From assembly GCA_933228895.1 (NCBI GenBank), contig OW121852.1, positions 54,850,872-54,914,871 on the forward strand: a stretch of 64,000 nucleotides of DNA. Reading direction: 5' to 3'. This document shows, one piece after another, positions 57,601-63,359 of this stretch (positions are counted from its first letter, which is position 1; the number at the start of each line of letters is the position of its first letter). The notes under the pieces were generated by a model. It was given only the letters and a program-made list of their open reading frames with translations. It was not told where the DNA came from and ran no database searches. The translations under genes were made by a program, and so were the position numbers. The DNA comes from Platycnemis pennipes (lineage: Eukaryota > Arthropoda > Insecta > Odonata > Platycnemididae).

Positions 57601-58858
57601 CTTCATTTTCACTAATATCACCATGTGGTATGAACCCTTCTTCTGCAGCATAATCGAATCCACCTTCTTCATCACTAAAATTGCTAAATTTGTCGCTGTC
57701 ATCATCACTTTTTTCTAATATTTTCAATATACTCTCACTGCTACCATAAATCACACCGTGTTGCCCGGCCATTGCTGCATGCGCAGCGAATGAAAAATTT
57801 ATTCCTTTGTATGAGTAGTAAAAAAAATATTTAGGTGGCAGCATTAGTCAATCATGCAGTCCAACATGTCCAAGGACAGTCCCAGTGTTACCTAGTGCTC
57901 AAGAGGTTCCAGAGTAACCAGGCCAGGCAGAGGGAACCAGTGTTCCATTTCCTAGGAGCAGACACAGGACGTACCCATGTACGTCGAACCGCTGACGTGG
58001 CAGCTAAGGGAGGACGTATACATATACATTGAACCGGCTTGAGGGGTTAAGGTTATACCAAGGAATTCAGTACAGCTATTCTGTGGTATGAAATGACCAT
58101 CCAAATTAATTGGAATTTGGGTTGGAAATTTATTTTTATTGCCAAAAACAAAAAGTTGGCATTTATTGACATTTAGTGCCAGAAAATTGTAATGGCACCA
58201 GTTGATTAGTAAATGAGGAAGACTGAAATCGATAGATTCGGCTTTCACTTGGTGAAAATTCATGTTGAATAAAAAGATGCAACCTATGTAAATTTTCACA
58301 GACTTTATTTGTGGTACAATGCGTTTCGACGCTAAGGCGTCATCTTCAAGTCCTTCAATTTACATAGGTTGCATCTTTTTATTCAACATGAGGAAGACTA
58401 TTGGCTCTCTGCCTTAGAGTATCAGTTGTATCAGCTGATATAATAATATTTTTATCATCCACATTTAGTATTGGGATAGCACCAGGTACAGTTGTTATGA
58501 GATGAGATTATCAGTATTATCAGATGTATTCTTTTGCCATTTGTAGAAGTATGGCTACTATGGAATGTTTTGTTCTCTTTATTGCAGATTGCTGAAAAGC
58601 TTTTATTCTAGTGACTCTGCAACCAATACCAAAGTGGGGCCTTCAAATGCACTTCTTTGGGGTTGTGGTGAAAACGGCAATGGGCCTGTGTTCAAGCAGA
58701 ATTTGGGCCTGCGTTCTACCTTGCCCAGCCTCCTCCTATTCTCCCTGTTCTCCATTCCATTGTTTTTCACCCGCTTTGGCCGCTCGGTTTACTTCAACAC
58801 TTTAGTTGGGGGCACCTTGGGTGGATATGCTTGGCTGGCAATCGCCTCTGTGTGCTGA
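33633..58858 (+). CDS. AGPAT5: 1-acyl-sn-glycerol-3-phosphate acyltransferase, AGPAT5 type
   Basis: The coding sequence joins 33633..33667, 35106..35310, 40273..40351, 43635..43837, 46108..46360, 47748..47871 and 58588..58858 with consensus GT-AG sites and compatible phases, giving 389 residues. The family transfers an acyl group from acyl-CoA to lysophosphatidic acid, making phosphatidic acid in the membrane of ER or mitochondria. Motif I is NHQSTVDW with the H-x4-D pair at residues 103-108; the ST variant is typical of AGPAT5 rather than AGPAT3/4. Motif III is FPEGTR (180-185), with LPLYGYYF and YVKR between them. Hydrophobic segments lie near residues 20-55 and 340-385. The human protein is slightly shorter. 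Starting at the second ATG (35107, directly after the acceptor) gives 377 residues and cannot be excluded. Nothing looks broken. Intron 6 is 10.7 kb because of nested insertions. Confidence 0.9.
35106..35310 (+). CDS. AGPAT5: AGPAT5-like exon 2: N-terminal membrane segment
   Basis: The acceptor TTTAATTTTCAG is followed at once by G-ATG. The exon encodes MRVIGVLRYVVSTVVMLGAA, a hydrophobic segment, and ends FFFHHCTGLQ at GCAG|gtagtg. RYxxxxVxxLGxAP and the FFF..xTGxQ ending match the N-terminal region of AGPAT5 proteins. Confidence 0.85.
36728..36753. repeat. Perfect 26-bp palindrome
   Basis: The arms TTCTTGCTCCATT and AATGGAGCAAGAA meet without a loop, within intron 2 of the acyltransferase gene. 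No partner copy was found in the window. Confidence 0.7.
37470..39148. mobile_element. 1.68-kb element with terminal inverted repeats, carrying a tRNA-like unit
   Basis: The ends are CCCAGTCAACACA (37470-37482) and TGTGTTGACTGGG (39136-39148), exact complements. About 200 bases inside each end is dense in short direct and inverted words such as GAAGTCAT, ATGAGGTCAT and GAGCTC, typical of subterminal transposase-binding repeats. The middle has no long open frame, so it is non-autonomous. A tRNA-like sequence sits inside at 38637-38749. No clear target duplication was seen, so the superfamily is open. It lies in intron 2 of the acyltransferase gene. Confidence 0.6.
38637..38749 (+). repeat. tRNA-like Pol III unit flanked by 13-bp inverted repeats
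   Basis: Bases 38656-38726 fold as a cloverleaf: acceptor GTCTTGG with CCAAGGC, D arm GCTC/GAGC, anticodon stem CCTGG/TCAGG with loop CTGGAAA, T arm CCGGG/CCCGG with loop TTTGAGT. A and B boxes are good, and seven T residues (Pol III terminator) follow at 38733-38739. The anticodon would be GGA (Ser), but the short variable loop does not suit a Ser tRNA and eukaryotes normally read these codons with AGA, so this is more likely a SINE head or tRNA-derived pseudogene. TTCCACAGAGAAA at 38637-38649 is inverted at 38737-38749. Confidence 0.6.
40273..40351 (+). CDS. AGPAT5: AGPAT5-like exon 3: start of motif I
   Basis: The acceptor TTATCTTGCAG and donor CAACTG|gtaagt bound 79 bases encoding VYFYGDTEEVFKKKETVLYV and ANHQST. 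The catalytic His (residue 103) is here, and the codon after Thr is split by the intron. Confidence 0.9.
40665..40694. repeat. Perfect 13-bp stem hairpin
   Basis: TACAGACTGATGA and TCATCAGTCTGTA are separated by the loop TTCC. It is in intron 3 of the acyltransferase gene, about 310 bases after the exon 3 donor. Function unknown. Confidence 0.6.
43635..43837 (+). CDS. AGPAT5: AGPAT5-like exon 4: catalytic Asp and motif II
   Basis: The acceptor TTTCACGTAG and donor ATACCA|gtgagt bound 203 bases. It completes VDW of motif I, then gives LGHLRFVMKHELQMLPLYGY and HGCVYVKRSHF, the substrate-binding region containing the YVKR element seen in this family. Confidence 0.9.
44022..44580 (-). repeat. 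Unclassified ~560-bp repeat, copy 2
   Basis: This is the reverse-complement partner of 24150-24725, in intron 4 of the acyltransferase gene. Read on the - strand it shares GTTATAAGCGGTGAAAAACT, CGGTGGGCGT, TTTTTGATTTATGAGT and TTTCAGTTCCGAGTAAAC with copy 1. Divergence is moderate and includes small indels, so both insertions are old. Confidence 0.65.
44590..46100. other. Rest of intron 4; nothing firm
   Basis: AT-rich sequence. A GC-richer part at about 45480-45730 (GTGACGTCACCGTGTAAAGC, GCTAATATCTCGAGGGTCACG) has the look of another dispersed repeat, but no second copy is present in the window. Confidence 0.35.
46108..46360 (+). CDS. AGPAT5: AGPAT5-like exon 5: EGTR motif
   Basis: The acceptor CTCTCTCTGCAG and donor CTAGTCG|gttagt bound 253 bases. 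It starts TWVVIFPEGTRFDP (motif III) and continues to KAGLTPLEHHLTPRAKG, the motif IV region, and LDAVYDVTVAYAG. Confidence 0.92.
47748..47871 (+). CDS. AGPAT5: AGPAT5-like exon 6
   Basis: The acceptor CAATGTATAG and donor AAGATAG|gtatgt bound 124 bases encoding DFLLGKCKAVHIHVRRIPM and QFQNWIHSLFVEKD. HIHxxRI followed by a W-containing helix matches the post-catalytic part of AGPAT5. It ends in phase 2, which fits exon 7 and not the chance acceptor at 48545. Confidence 0.88.
47925..48353. mobile_element. MITE with pogo/Tigger-like ends
   Basis: The ends CAGTAAACTCCCGAT and ATCGGGAGTTTACTG are exact complements. Ends starting CAGT with an ACTCCCGATTATCC-like continuation are typical of pogo/Tigger-type DNA transposons, which use TA targets; TA is present at the right edge, but the left edge reads TT. 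The 429 bp carry no transposase. It is in intron 6 of the acyltransferase gene, just after exon 6. Confidence 0.6.
48634..48838 (-). repeat. tRNA-derived SINE, reverse orientation
   Basis: On the - strand, a decayed tRNA-like head (GGGTAGAGCACTGGGC, then GCGTTCAAATCCTGGGG) leads into a body that ends GTGAGCTCTACC. It matches the SINE at 63127-63354 over about 200 bases. It lies in intron 6 of the acyltransferase gene. Confidence 0.65.
50140..50296 (+). repeat. Copia 5' LTR
   Basis: It starts TGTTGAGATTG and ends ACTTATA. TATAAATA at 50173-50180 is a plausible core promoter and AATAAA at 50222-50227 a plausible poly(A) signal. The sequence is identical to the 3' LTR. At 157 bp it is short even for Copia elements. 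Confidence 0.93.
50297..50310 (+). promoter_or_regulatory. Copia primer binding site
   Basis: GGTTATGGGCCCAG directly follows the 5' LTR and is complementary to the anticodon-arm region of insect initiator tRNA-Met (CTGGGCCCATAACC). Priming from an internal tRNA-iMet fragment is known for Copia. Confidence 0.85.
50341..54291 (+). CDS. Copia gag-pol polyprotein
   Basis: A single 1316-residue frame makes the capsid-like protein and the enzymes for retrotransposition. In order: a gag region starting near YRIPLFDGTNFSNW; a zinc knuckle CHRCGKPGHKRANC (residues 255-268); protease with DSGA (312-315); GAG-pre-integrase WHSRLGHLS with an HHCC finger (446-482); integrase D,D35E at D509, D572 and E608; reverse transcriptase with LYVDDILIAG (active Asp pair about 1012-1013); and RNase H with YADSNW and SSTESEYVAL. 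All key residues are present, and there is no stop or frameshift. Gag and Pol share a frame, as is usual for the group. ATG at 50341 opens the frame; a second ATG at 50350 could also be used. Confidence 0.96.
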   Translation: MLKMTTEAEKYRIPLFDGTNFSNWKFRMETLLEEQELLSFVEESYLNKVQFVDGEKDSERTAKEAKLTQLAKGDRKCKSHLIQRIADSQLEYAKDKLTSFDLWTSLCNTFERKGIAGQLLLRKQLLTMKFNASNDMLVNHFLKFDKLIRDLRSTGATVEESDIVCHLLLTMPSEYDVVVTAIETLSMKDLTLSFVKNRLMDEESKRKEVVGKTATNAQSPAIFQAQHYRGKGKTPSDTGKAKHQGNPGNSFQFKCHRCGKPGHKRANCRVKLPSNSGNNNSANVTNVREEDGFSFEVSCEDSPIENINWYLDSGATEHMINSEIPLSNVRKLEHPFKIKVAKSGTYLEAKYKGEIKVISVVEGKEVEITIRDVLSVPNLYCNLLSVRKLEMNGFRIIFENSRGLIKKRSETIAVANRNECQLYVLNFLQRKVLSAVSSEDSMKLWHSRLGHLSYDNIKSLRSQVDGMELDVTTIPSERCCNCVEGKQSQLPYNHTRRRATRPLELIHSDVCGPITPESFDGKRYVLTFIDDFTHFTAVYALKSKSEVTRYTKLFHAMSTAHFNLKISRFRCDNGREYLSDELKEFFEEQGIQFELTMRYTPQQNGVSERMNRTLIEKARCLILQCKLNKTFWSEAVRTAVYLINRSPTSALEGKVPATLWYNKKPDLSKLRVFGCVAYLLVPKELRTGKFNSKSLKCYFTGYCSNGYRLWCPEEGKIVTGKNVVFYEGRFDFENTSSEDWIAEHTEENLKSNDGEHDRFPMPELTSDEEEVENESQINKTGKQTLRRSTRKRNSPKYLQDYAALALNAESYVDDVPENYKDIAIREDKELWYKAIEEELNSIKENKTWIYTNLPPGRKAIASKWVFKLKRDKDGNIEKYKARLVIKGCSQRKGYDYEETYAPVARLATVRVLLAVANELGLILEQMDVANAFLHGELKEEIYMFIPEGVEGIPNMVCKLQKALYGLKQAPLAWNQSIHSFLISIGFTQSEADKCFYTLIVKGIVTYLVLYVDDILIAGNNKEKIEELKFKLKQRFKIKELGEPQIFLGIEISRKDGEMYLSQSSYLKSLLKRFNMQDCNPVKTPMEVKLEIKAEKKTDKPCRELIGCLMYAMTGTRPDLSVAVNFLSRYQNYPSEELWICLKRVLRYIKGTIELKLCYRKRNQDVLLAYADSNWNRKEDSRSTSGYILQVFGNTVCWATKKQTSVALSSTESEYVALAIAAAELLWLKYLMDDFRISPKLPIRVFEDNQACIRLLQKWEHRRLRHVNVKYNFIRQLYNQRIINAEHVCSEDQLADFFTKGLPAPRFITLRSSLGLL
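54338..54346 (+). promoter_or_regulatory. Copia polypurine tract
   Basis: GAGGAGGGG lies immediately before the 3' LTR and would prime plus-strand synthesis. Confidence 0.85.
54347..54503 (+). repeat. Copia 3' LTR
   Basis: Identical to 50140-50296 over 157 bp by eye. Its AATAAA (54429-54434) is in sense with the acyltransferase gene and could end host transcripts before exon 7. Confidence 0.93.
54600..55400. other. Intron 6 sequence; nothing recognised
   Basis: AT-rich sequence without exons or RNA genes. A short inverted pair (AATTCATTACAT, loop AA, ATGTAATGAATT) lies near 54755-54780. Confidence 0.4.
55400..56000 (-). mobile_element. LINE relic, C-terminal end of reverse transcriptase ORF
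   Basis: The - strand, over frame shifts, gives KLSFICFLIRSIKNTVTID, GEFYSATVYSILFWGST, SLAKVISRIQERVV, FDPLFKDLTVTSSLY and, lower, KLHYSVDEYLYN. Y..xxxYgIxFWG, xxLQKxxVR, FkxLxxL and YSVxEyL are the usual end of Jockey-type LINE polyproteins. It continues the reverse transcriptase piece at 58051-58520 after a break filled by piggyBac and other insertions, so both probably come from one LINE. Confidence 0.65.
56470..56920. repeat. Repeat-rich junk between LINE and piggyBac pieces
   Basis: At 56590-56700 a GTACAT / TTCAC(A/G)CAA word recurs in near-tandem. At 56800-56915 CTCGACTCGACTCGA and its complement (CTCGAGTCGAGT) form overlapping inverted repeats. These look like ends of DNA transposons interrupting the piggyBac pseudogene; no coding region is supported. 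Confidence 0.4.
56925..58046 (-). pseudogene. piggyBac-family transposase relic with one preserved element end
   Basis: The frame from 57844 to about 57115 (- strand) encodes the N-terminal part of a piggyBac (DDE_Tnp_1_7) transposase: an acidic leader, then LLFDQEVMDMIVREINKYAE, WQPVTEEELFVVFGIFMLMG, MMSQDRYEMITKFLHFVDD. After a frameshift and deletion the - strand resumes TLWRGRLGFRQYIPLKSA, RFGIKTFELCESLTGY, the region around the first catalytic Asp; the expected DE at that site is lost. The remainder of the catalytic domain is missing. The 5' end of the element is CCCCTCAAGCCGG next to TTAA at 58047-58050, the piggyBac target. The other end was not found. It cannot encode an active enzyme. 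Confidence 0.75.
58051..58520 (-). mobile_element. LINE relic, reverse transcriptase segment, split by a later insertion
   Basis: Read on the - strand: VDDKNIIISADTTDTLRQR and ANSLPH (58388-58520), then after the insertion LLINWCHYNFLALNVNKCQL, FVFGNKNKF, FIPQNSCTEFLGITL (58051-58212). This is the region from the YxDD box to the thumb of a Jockey/CR1-type reverse transcriptase; the box itself reads NVDD here, a likely dead variant. The 3' part is at 55400-56000. TTAA at 58047 marks where piggyBac entered. Confidence 0.7.
58213..58399 (-). mobile_element. Short retroelement insertion with 34-bp inverted repeats and 12-bp target duplications
   Basis: The insert is 58225-58387; ATGAGGAAGACT occurs exactly on both sides (58213-58224 and 58388-58399), and the host LINE frame reads across the duplication. 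Inside, 58261-58294 is a 34-bp sequence exactly inverted at 58357-58390 (the inversion runs 3 bases into the right copy of the duplication). Between them, on the - strand, is TTGAAGATGACGC, loop CTTA, then GCGTCGAAACGC. Long target duplications, the inverted end and this GAAGA-stem-CGAAAC core together suggest a 5'-truncated Penelope-like or related element with a hammerhead-like fold. No coding sequence is present. Confidence 0.6.
58588..58858 (+). CDS. AGPAT5: AGPAT5-like exon 7: C-terminal membrane region and stop
   Basis: The acceptor CTTTATTGCAG is followed by A-TTG, completing Arg and giving LLKSFYSSDS, then a linker and the hydrophobic LRSTLPSLLLFSLFSIPLFF and FNTLVGGTLGGYAWLAIASV, ending with TGA at 58856-58858. 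FY, LPSxL and the YxNT/GxxxG-like end agree with AGPAT5 C-termini. Confidence 0.88.
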
Positions 58859-61400
58859 TCACACGTGGCACTTGGTGTTAGACTTGTGGACATAAAAGAG
58901 TGGGAGCCGTCATATTTAGTCATTGGCTGTAGGCCTCACTTGCGAGCAATTTGGTGCAGGCCACTTAATTGAACCAACAATGAGGGCCCAAACTTGTTAA
59001 ACTTGGCAAAGGTGCAGAATTGTTTAAACCCATTTCTACGCGAGGCATGACATGACACAATGTGGCTTGACCATATTTGTGAGAGGTTAGTTACCATGCT
59101 CTAATTGATAAGTCCTTAATATTTTCCCAATGGTGTAAGCTTGCTGAGTTACCAAATGCTAAAACAACGTAGGAATTTTTAGCTTTGATTGCAAGAACTT
59201 GAGAAAAAAAAAGTAGTGGCAAAGGCTCACAATCCCTCACTATGCTCTGCAAGAGGATTTAAGTTTAAGTTGAATATTTTTCCCATGTTTAAATCAATGT
59301 TAAAGGTGGAAAATTGCATTTTTAAAGAATGTTGATGATGAGGTGTGATTTTTAAAATGTGGCCAAAGTGTATACTCAGGATGAGTATGGATGAAGTGAG
59401 TGCTTTAAAAGCCATGATCTCACATGGCATTTTTTAAAGTGTGCTTTAATGCCAGGTGTTGCCCATTTGATGATGTTGGCAATGTGGTTTTGTTGACTTG
59501 ATGAGGGTCTCTCTCTCTCTTGTTCAAATGTGTGCAGCGGTGCCATTTTTTTAGTTGCATGTATTTATAATTCAGGTCAAATTGTGATGCAATGGGTAAA
59601 ACTCATTTGAGCATAGTAAAAATGTTTGTATAAGGGTATTGAGATATTTTGAGTGCCTCCATCGATGATCGTTTGTTCTTGAAAATGCCAGTGTCTACAG
59701 TGATGTAATATCCTGCCCAAAAATTCTTAAATTACGTAGGCAGTTAAGGCATATGATGGGTAATATTATTGTTACTATTACCCCTCATTTAGGTCATCTA
59801 ATGTAATTTAATTTCTCTAATAGAAATTGACTGTATTTCCTAATCATAGGACATTGTTGAAATCTTAGAGATGATTTATCCTAGTAAAAGTCATGAATAA
59901 GAATGAGGTGACTTGTTACCAGTCTAAAGGTTTCTGATCTTAAAATGATATTATTCCCACTCTTATACAGATATTTGAAAGGAAGAATACTGAAGTACTT
60001 GATATCACATGAAAGTATTGAATTTATTTTGTTGGATCTCTTTGTAGTTTTTTTGGCTGCATCATTTAGCCATTCATTGAGTCATCAAGAAATTCCTGTT
60101 TATCAATGTTATTTCAAAGTATTTTCCATTTACATGCTTTTATTGAGTCAAATAGAATGGAGGCAAATATTGTTTGACTCTCAGTGGACCATGTTTTTAT
60201 CCCAAAGATTAGTTCCTTTTATCCAGTCTGTGTTTAAAAATTATGAGTATTGTCTCTATTGTGACAAATGTACTTGTTCATCATTTTGTGATTTACAATA
60301 ACCTTTATAAGGTTGATTTTCAAATATTTTTAGGAATTTTGAATTGCTCGGGATTATATGTTGTTTTATAAAATACCATTATGAATGCCACAATGAAAAA
60401 TAATTTTTCTTTCTTTGATTAGGGAGACAGCCATAAAATTTTACTGTCTATATTTTATATTAGATTTCAGTCATGTATGTGTATACATTAACAAAAGAAT
60501 AATAGGTTTATGTTAGTAGATTTTATTTCTCAATGGCAAGGTTACCTGTATTAAAAGTGGCCAAATATTGCCAAATGCAGTATTCCGTGTTACCATTATT
60601 GTTTTAATTTCATTACACTAGCTCACAGAGTTAACTCATCTGTAAGAAAAGGAATCACTCCTGTGGATGTGTTAGATTTATGTCAACTTAGTTGATGAAA
60701 ATCTGTTGTCCTCTCCATGGTTGTGTAACCAAAAAGAATATCATCTCAGAAAGTTTTGGCTGCTTACGATATTGGATATTTTGAAGTGCCTCCTTTAACA
60801 TCGCCTGTTTTTTGTATGTTTCCAGTTTTTATGTCTGTGCACCACTCATTGCTTATTTATACATATATTTAAAGCTCGCTGATAATTTGTCTTTCAATTA
60901 TGTGTATTTTACCATGTTTTCACGATGATTTTTCTTGCTGAAAACAAAAATGTACATAGTTTCTTCAGATTTTTTTAACATTGTTTCTTGCACAAAGTGG
61001 GAGCCCTTGTGTTTTTTGTTATTTGAAGCTCTCTTTCCCCACCCATGCACAAAATGTCTTGCCATTCTACCTAGTTTGCCATGTTTTAGATATCCAACTA
61101 GGAATCAAGTGAAGATGTTCAAAATTGAAACCACCTTTCTTTCTAACGTGGTTACTTAATAGAATGCATGCCACATTAAACATTTCTAGAGAACTCTAAA
61201 TGAAGTAGAACACAAATGTAATGTTTTCCTTCAATTCTTACACTCACCTACAATCCCAGGAACTGCTTCTCAAAGTCTGTGCGAGTTTTATTTCCTAATG
61301 ATTGTTAGATACATATTGGTAGATAATGCATTCCCTGCAGTGATGTAATAAATTGGTAAGAGTTATTGTTAATAAACCAATTTTCATCTCTAATTGCAAT
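58859..61400 (+). other. Probable 3' UTR and downstream flank of the acyltransferase gene
   Basis: No further coding exon is recognised. Open frames at 59945-60301 and 60935-61159 are AT-rich and lack domains. ATTAAA near 60551 and AATAAA at 61347, 61371 and 61398 are the best poly(A) signal candidates, implying a long 3' UTR if used. Confidence 0.35.
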
Positions 61401-61403
61401 AAA
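61347..61403 (+). terminator. Cluster of AATAAA poly(A) signal candidates
   Basis: Three AATAAA hexamers occur within 57 bases (61347-61352, 61371-61376, 61398-61403), the first clear cluster after the stop codon at 58858. In AT-rich DNA this can be chance. Confidence 0.25.
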
Positions 61404-61689
61404 ATTTTGTTAATCATCCAAAAATTCCTTCATGCTTCTTGCAGAGTTGTTTCATTGACGGAGTCTTCAATTATTATATTTTTCACTTACAGCCACAGGT
61501 TTTTTTAGCAATGATGGCCTAAGGGTAAGTATAACCATATTACTACTCTATGGTATAACTGATATTCCTTACCCTCAGTGTTCCTGTTGCATACTTCATC
61601 TGCGTCCATCATTATGATAACATTGTAGCCTTTGAGTACAGGACACCTATTACCACTTCTCAGTGGAGCCTCTATCTCCCCGCATTGAC

Positions 61690-62010
61690 CTTTCTGTTAC
61701 TTTTCTCCCACTCTCTTCATAGCCCTCCGAAGTCTAGTGCTCATTTCCTTTTACCTAGCTGCGTTCAAATCTTTCTATTTCCATCATTCCTCAATTTCCT
61801 CCTTCATTTCTGCCATTACCCAATTTCTTGATCCATTTAGTGTCAATTGCACCTATTTTTTTCTCATCTTCAACTGTTTGCCCTTCTCTACCTTCCCTCG
61901 TACATCTCTCACTAATTCCTGATATTCCCTCTGATTTACAACTGTAAAATTTTTTACTCTGTTCCTAAATCTTTGCCCAACCATAGTGTACTCTAGTTGG
62001 AATCTCCCTG
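61690..62010 (-). mobile_element. Possible LINE relic
   Basis: On the - strand one frame gives MQWDTGRFQLEYTMVGQRF, then VVNQREYQELVRDVRGKV and KGKQLKMRKK before a stop. The Lys/Arg-rich style resembles the linker between endonuclease and reverse transcriptase in LINE ORF2, but no catalytic motif is visible. Weak call. Confidence 0.3.
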
Positions 62011-62114
62011 TGTCCCACTGCATTTCAAGAGAGAGATTTTGGCATCATTAAAGAGTTTTTCTCGCAATATGTTTCAATTTTGTAAACTTGTCATGAATTG
62101 AAAACCAGAAATTG

Positions 62115-62282
62115 ATTGGCAAAATCAAGAAGCATGAAGCTATTCTTTGAAGGATAACTTTCATAAAATTATGCATACCTTCAATTTACAGACTCCAATT
62201 TGGCAAAATCAAGAAGCATGAAGCTATTCTTTGAAGGATAACTTTCATAAAATTATGCATACCTTCAATTTACAGACTCCAA
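62115..62282. repeat. Perfect tandem duplication of an 84-bp unit
   Basis: Units 62115-62198 and 62199-62282 are identical by eye, starting TTGGCAAAATCAAGAAGCAT and ending CAGACTCCAAT. No coding frame is involved. Perfect identity in non-coding DNA suggests a very recent event or an assembly artefact. Confidence 0.9.
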
Positions 62283-62289
62283 TGATTTA

Positions 62290-63120
62290 CACTTTTTTTT
62301 AGTTCCCTACAAAAGTGTAAAAGATGGGTTTTACCATACATCTCCAAACATTCTGCCCAATTTATTGTCATATTTATAGAAAATTGTTGAAGAAAAACAA
62401 ATGCAACTTCTAAAGGTGAAATGAAAAATAATTGCTACAGGCCAAAAGCATTTGAATGTATTAAATGGGTAAAGCAGTGGGGACTGATAATACCCCTTAA
62501 AAGCTACTCAAGAATCGGGAGAGGAGGAGGAGAGGTTTTATAGGCACATTCATAGGATGTATGAGGATGGTGTTTGGCTGGATGATTTTTTAAACAGCAA
62601 TAACATGCCAATACCAAAAAAGAAAGACGAGGCCGTAAATGCTGAAAATCATACACTTTACAAAGAATATTGCAATATGTATCATCAGTCAGTCCGAGAG
62701 TTATGCATGCCAGGATGACAATCTTGGCAAAATAGATGTATGTAGTATTTATTCTCGAGGCATTACAATGTCATAGATGACCAAGGACGTGATAATTGGT
62801 TGTGCATCTGAACAAATTTTATTTCTATTAAATGGAGATAACTCGCCGCATGTTTTGCAGCTTTGCCACATGTTTGTAGCTTTGCCTTTCATGGAGCGTT
62901 GTGTTTCGTGAGTTGTGCAACCGGGATGACATACATGGAAAAATCGTCTCGTGAAACTTAAATGGAGAGCCATTGTTTGCTTAAATAAATGGAAGATGTC
63001 ACATAGTGGAGATATGGACTTGAAGAAAAAGTTGCAATTTGCAGGGATGTAAATAGAGTTTTTGATATTATTCATATCAAATCTCTGGGTTGATAGGCTC
63101 TATCAAGCTCTGCTTTGATA
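62290..63120. other. Nothing recognised
   Basis: AT-rich sequence with a short - strand open frame (62749-63075) that has no recognisable motif. No RNA gene or repeat with another copy in the window. Confidence 0.4.
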
Positions 63121-63126
63121 GGCGAG

Positions 63127-63354
63127 AGTAGAGCTCACCCCGTACTAAGACAATGGCGTGTGAAATTCACACATTCAGGGTAGGGGGGCCAGTTCCTTTC
63201 CCTGGGCCACCTGTGATTTCCTACAAAGTTCTGACATGCAGAAAATCGAATTGTGAGGATTTTAGATGGGGGTGTCCAGAAAGGCCCGGGATTTGAACCC
63301 GGGACCCTCCGGTCAGTAGCTCAGTGCTCTACCCACTGGGCCACCACGACCCCC
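63127..63354 (-). mobile_element. tRNA-derived SINE, best-preserved copy of its family
   Basis: On the - strand the head reads GGGGTCGTGGTGGCCCAGTG, then GGTAGAGCAC (A box) and GGGTTCAAATCCCGGG (B box), and the body ends GGGGTGAGCTCTAC. Copies at 48634-48838 and, more diverged, 19979-20188 share the body. It is unlike the SINE at 24850-25178, so two tRNA-SINE families are present. Confidence 0.75.
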
Positions 63355-63359
63355 TGCTA

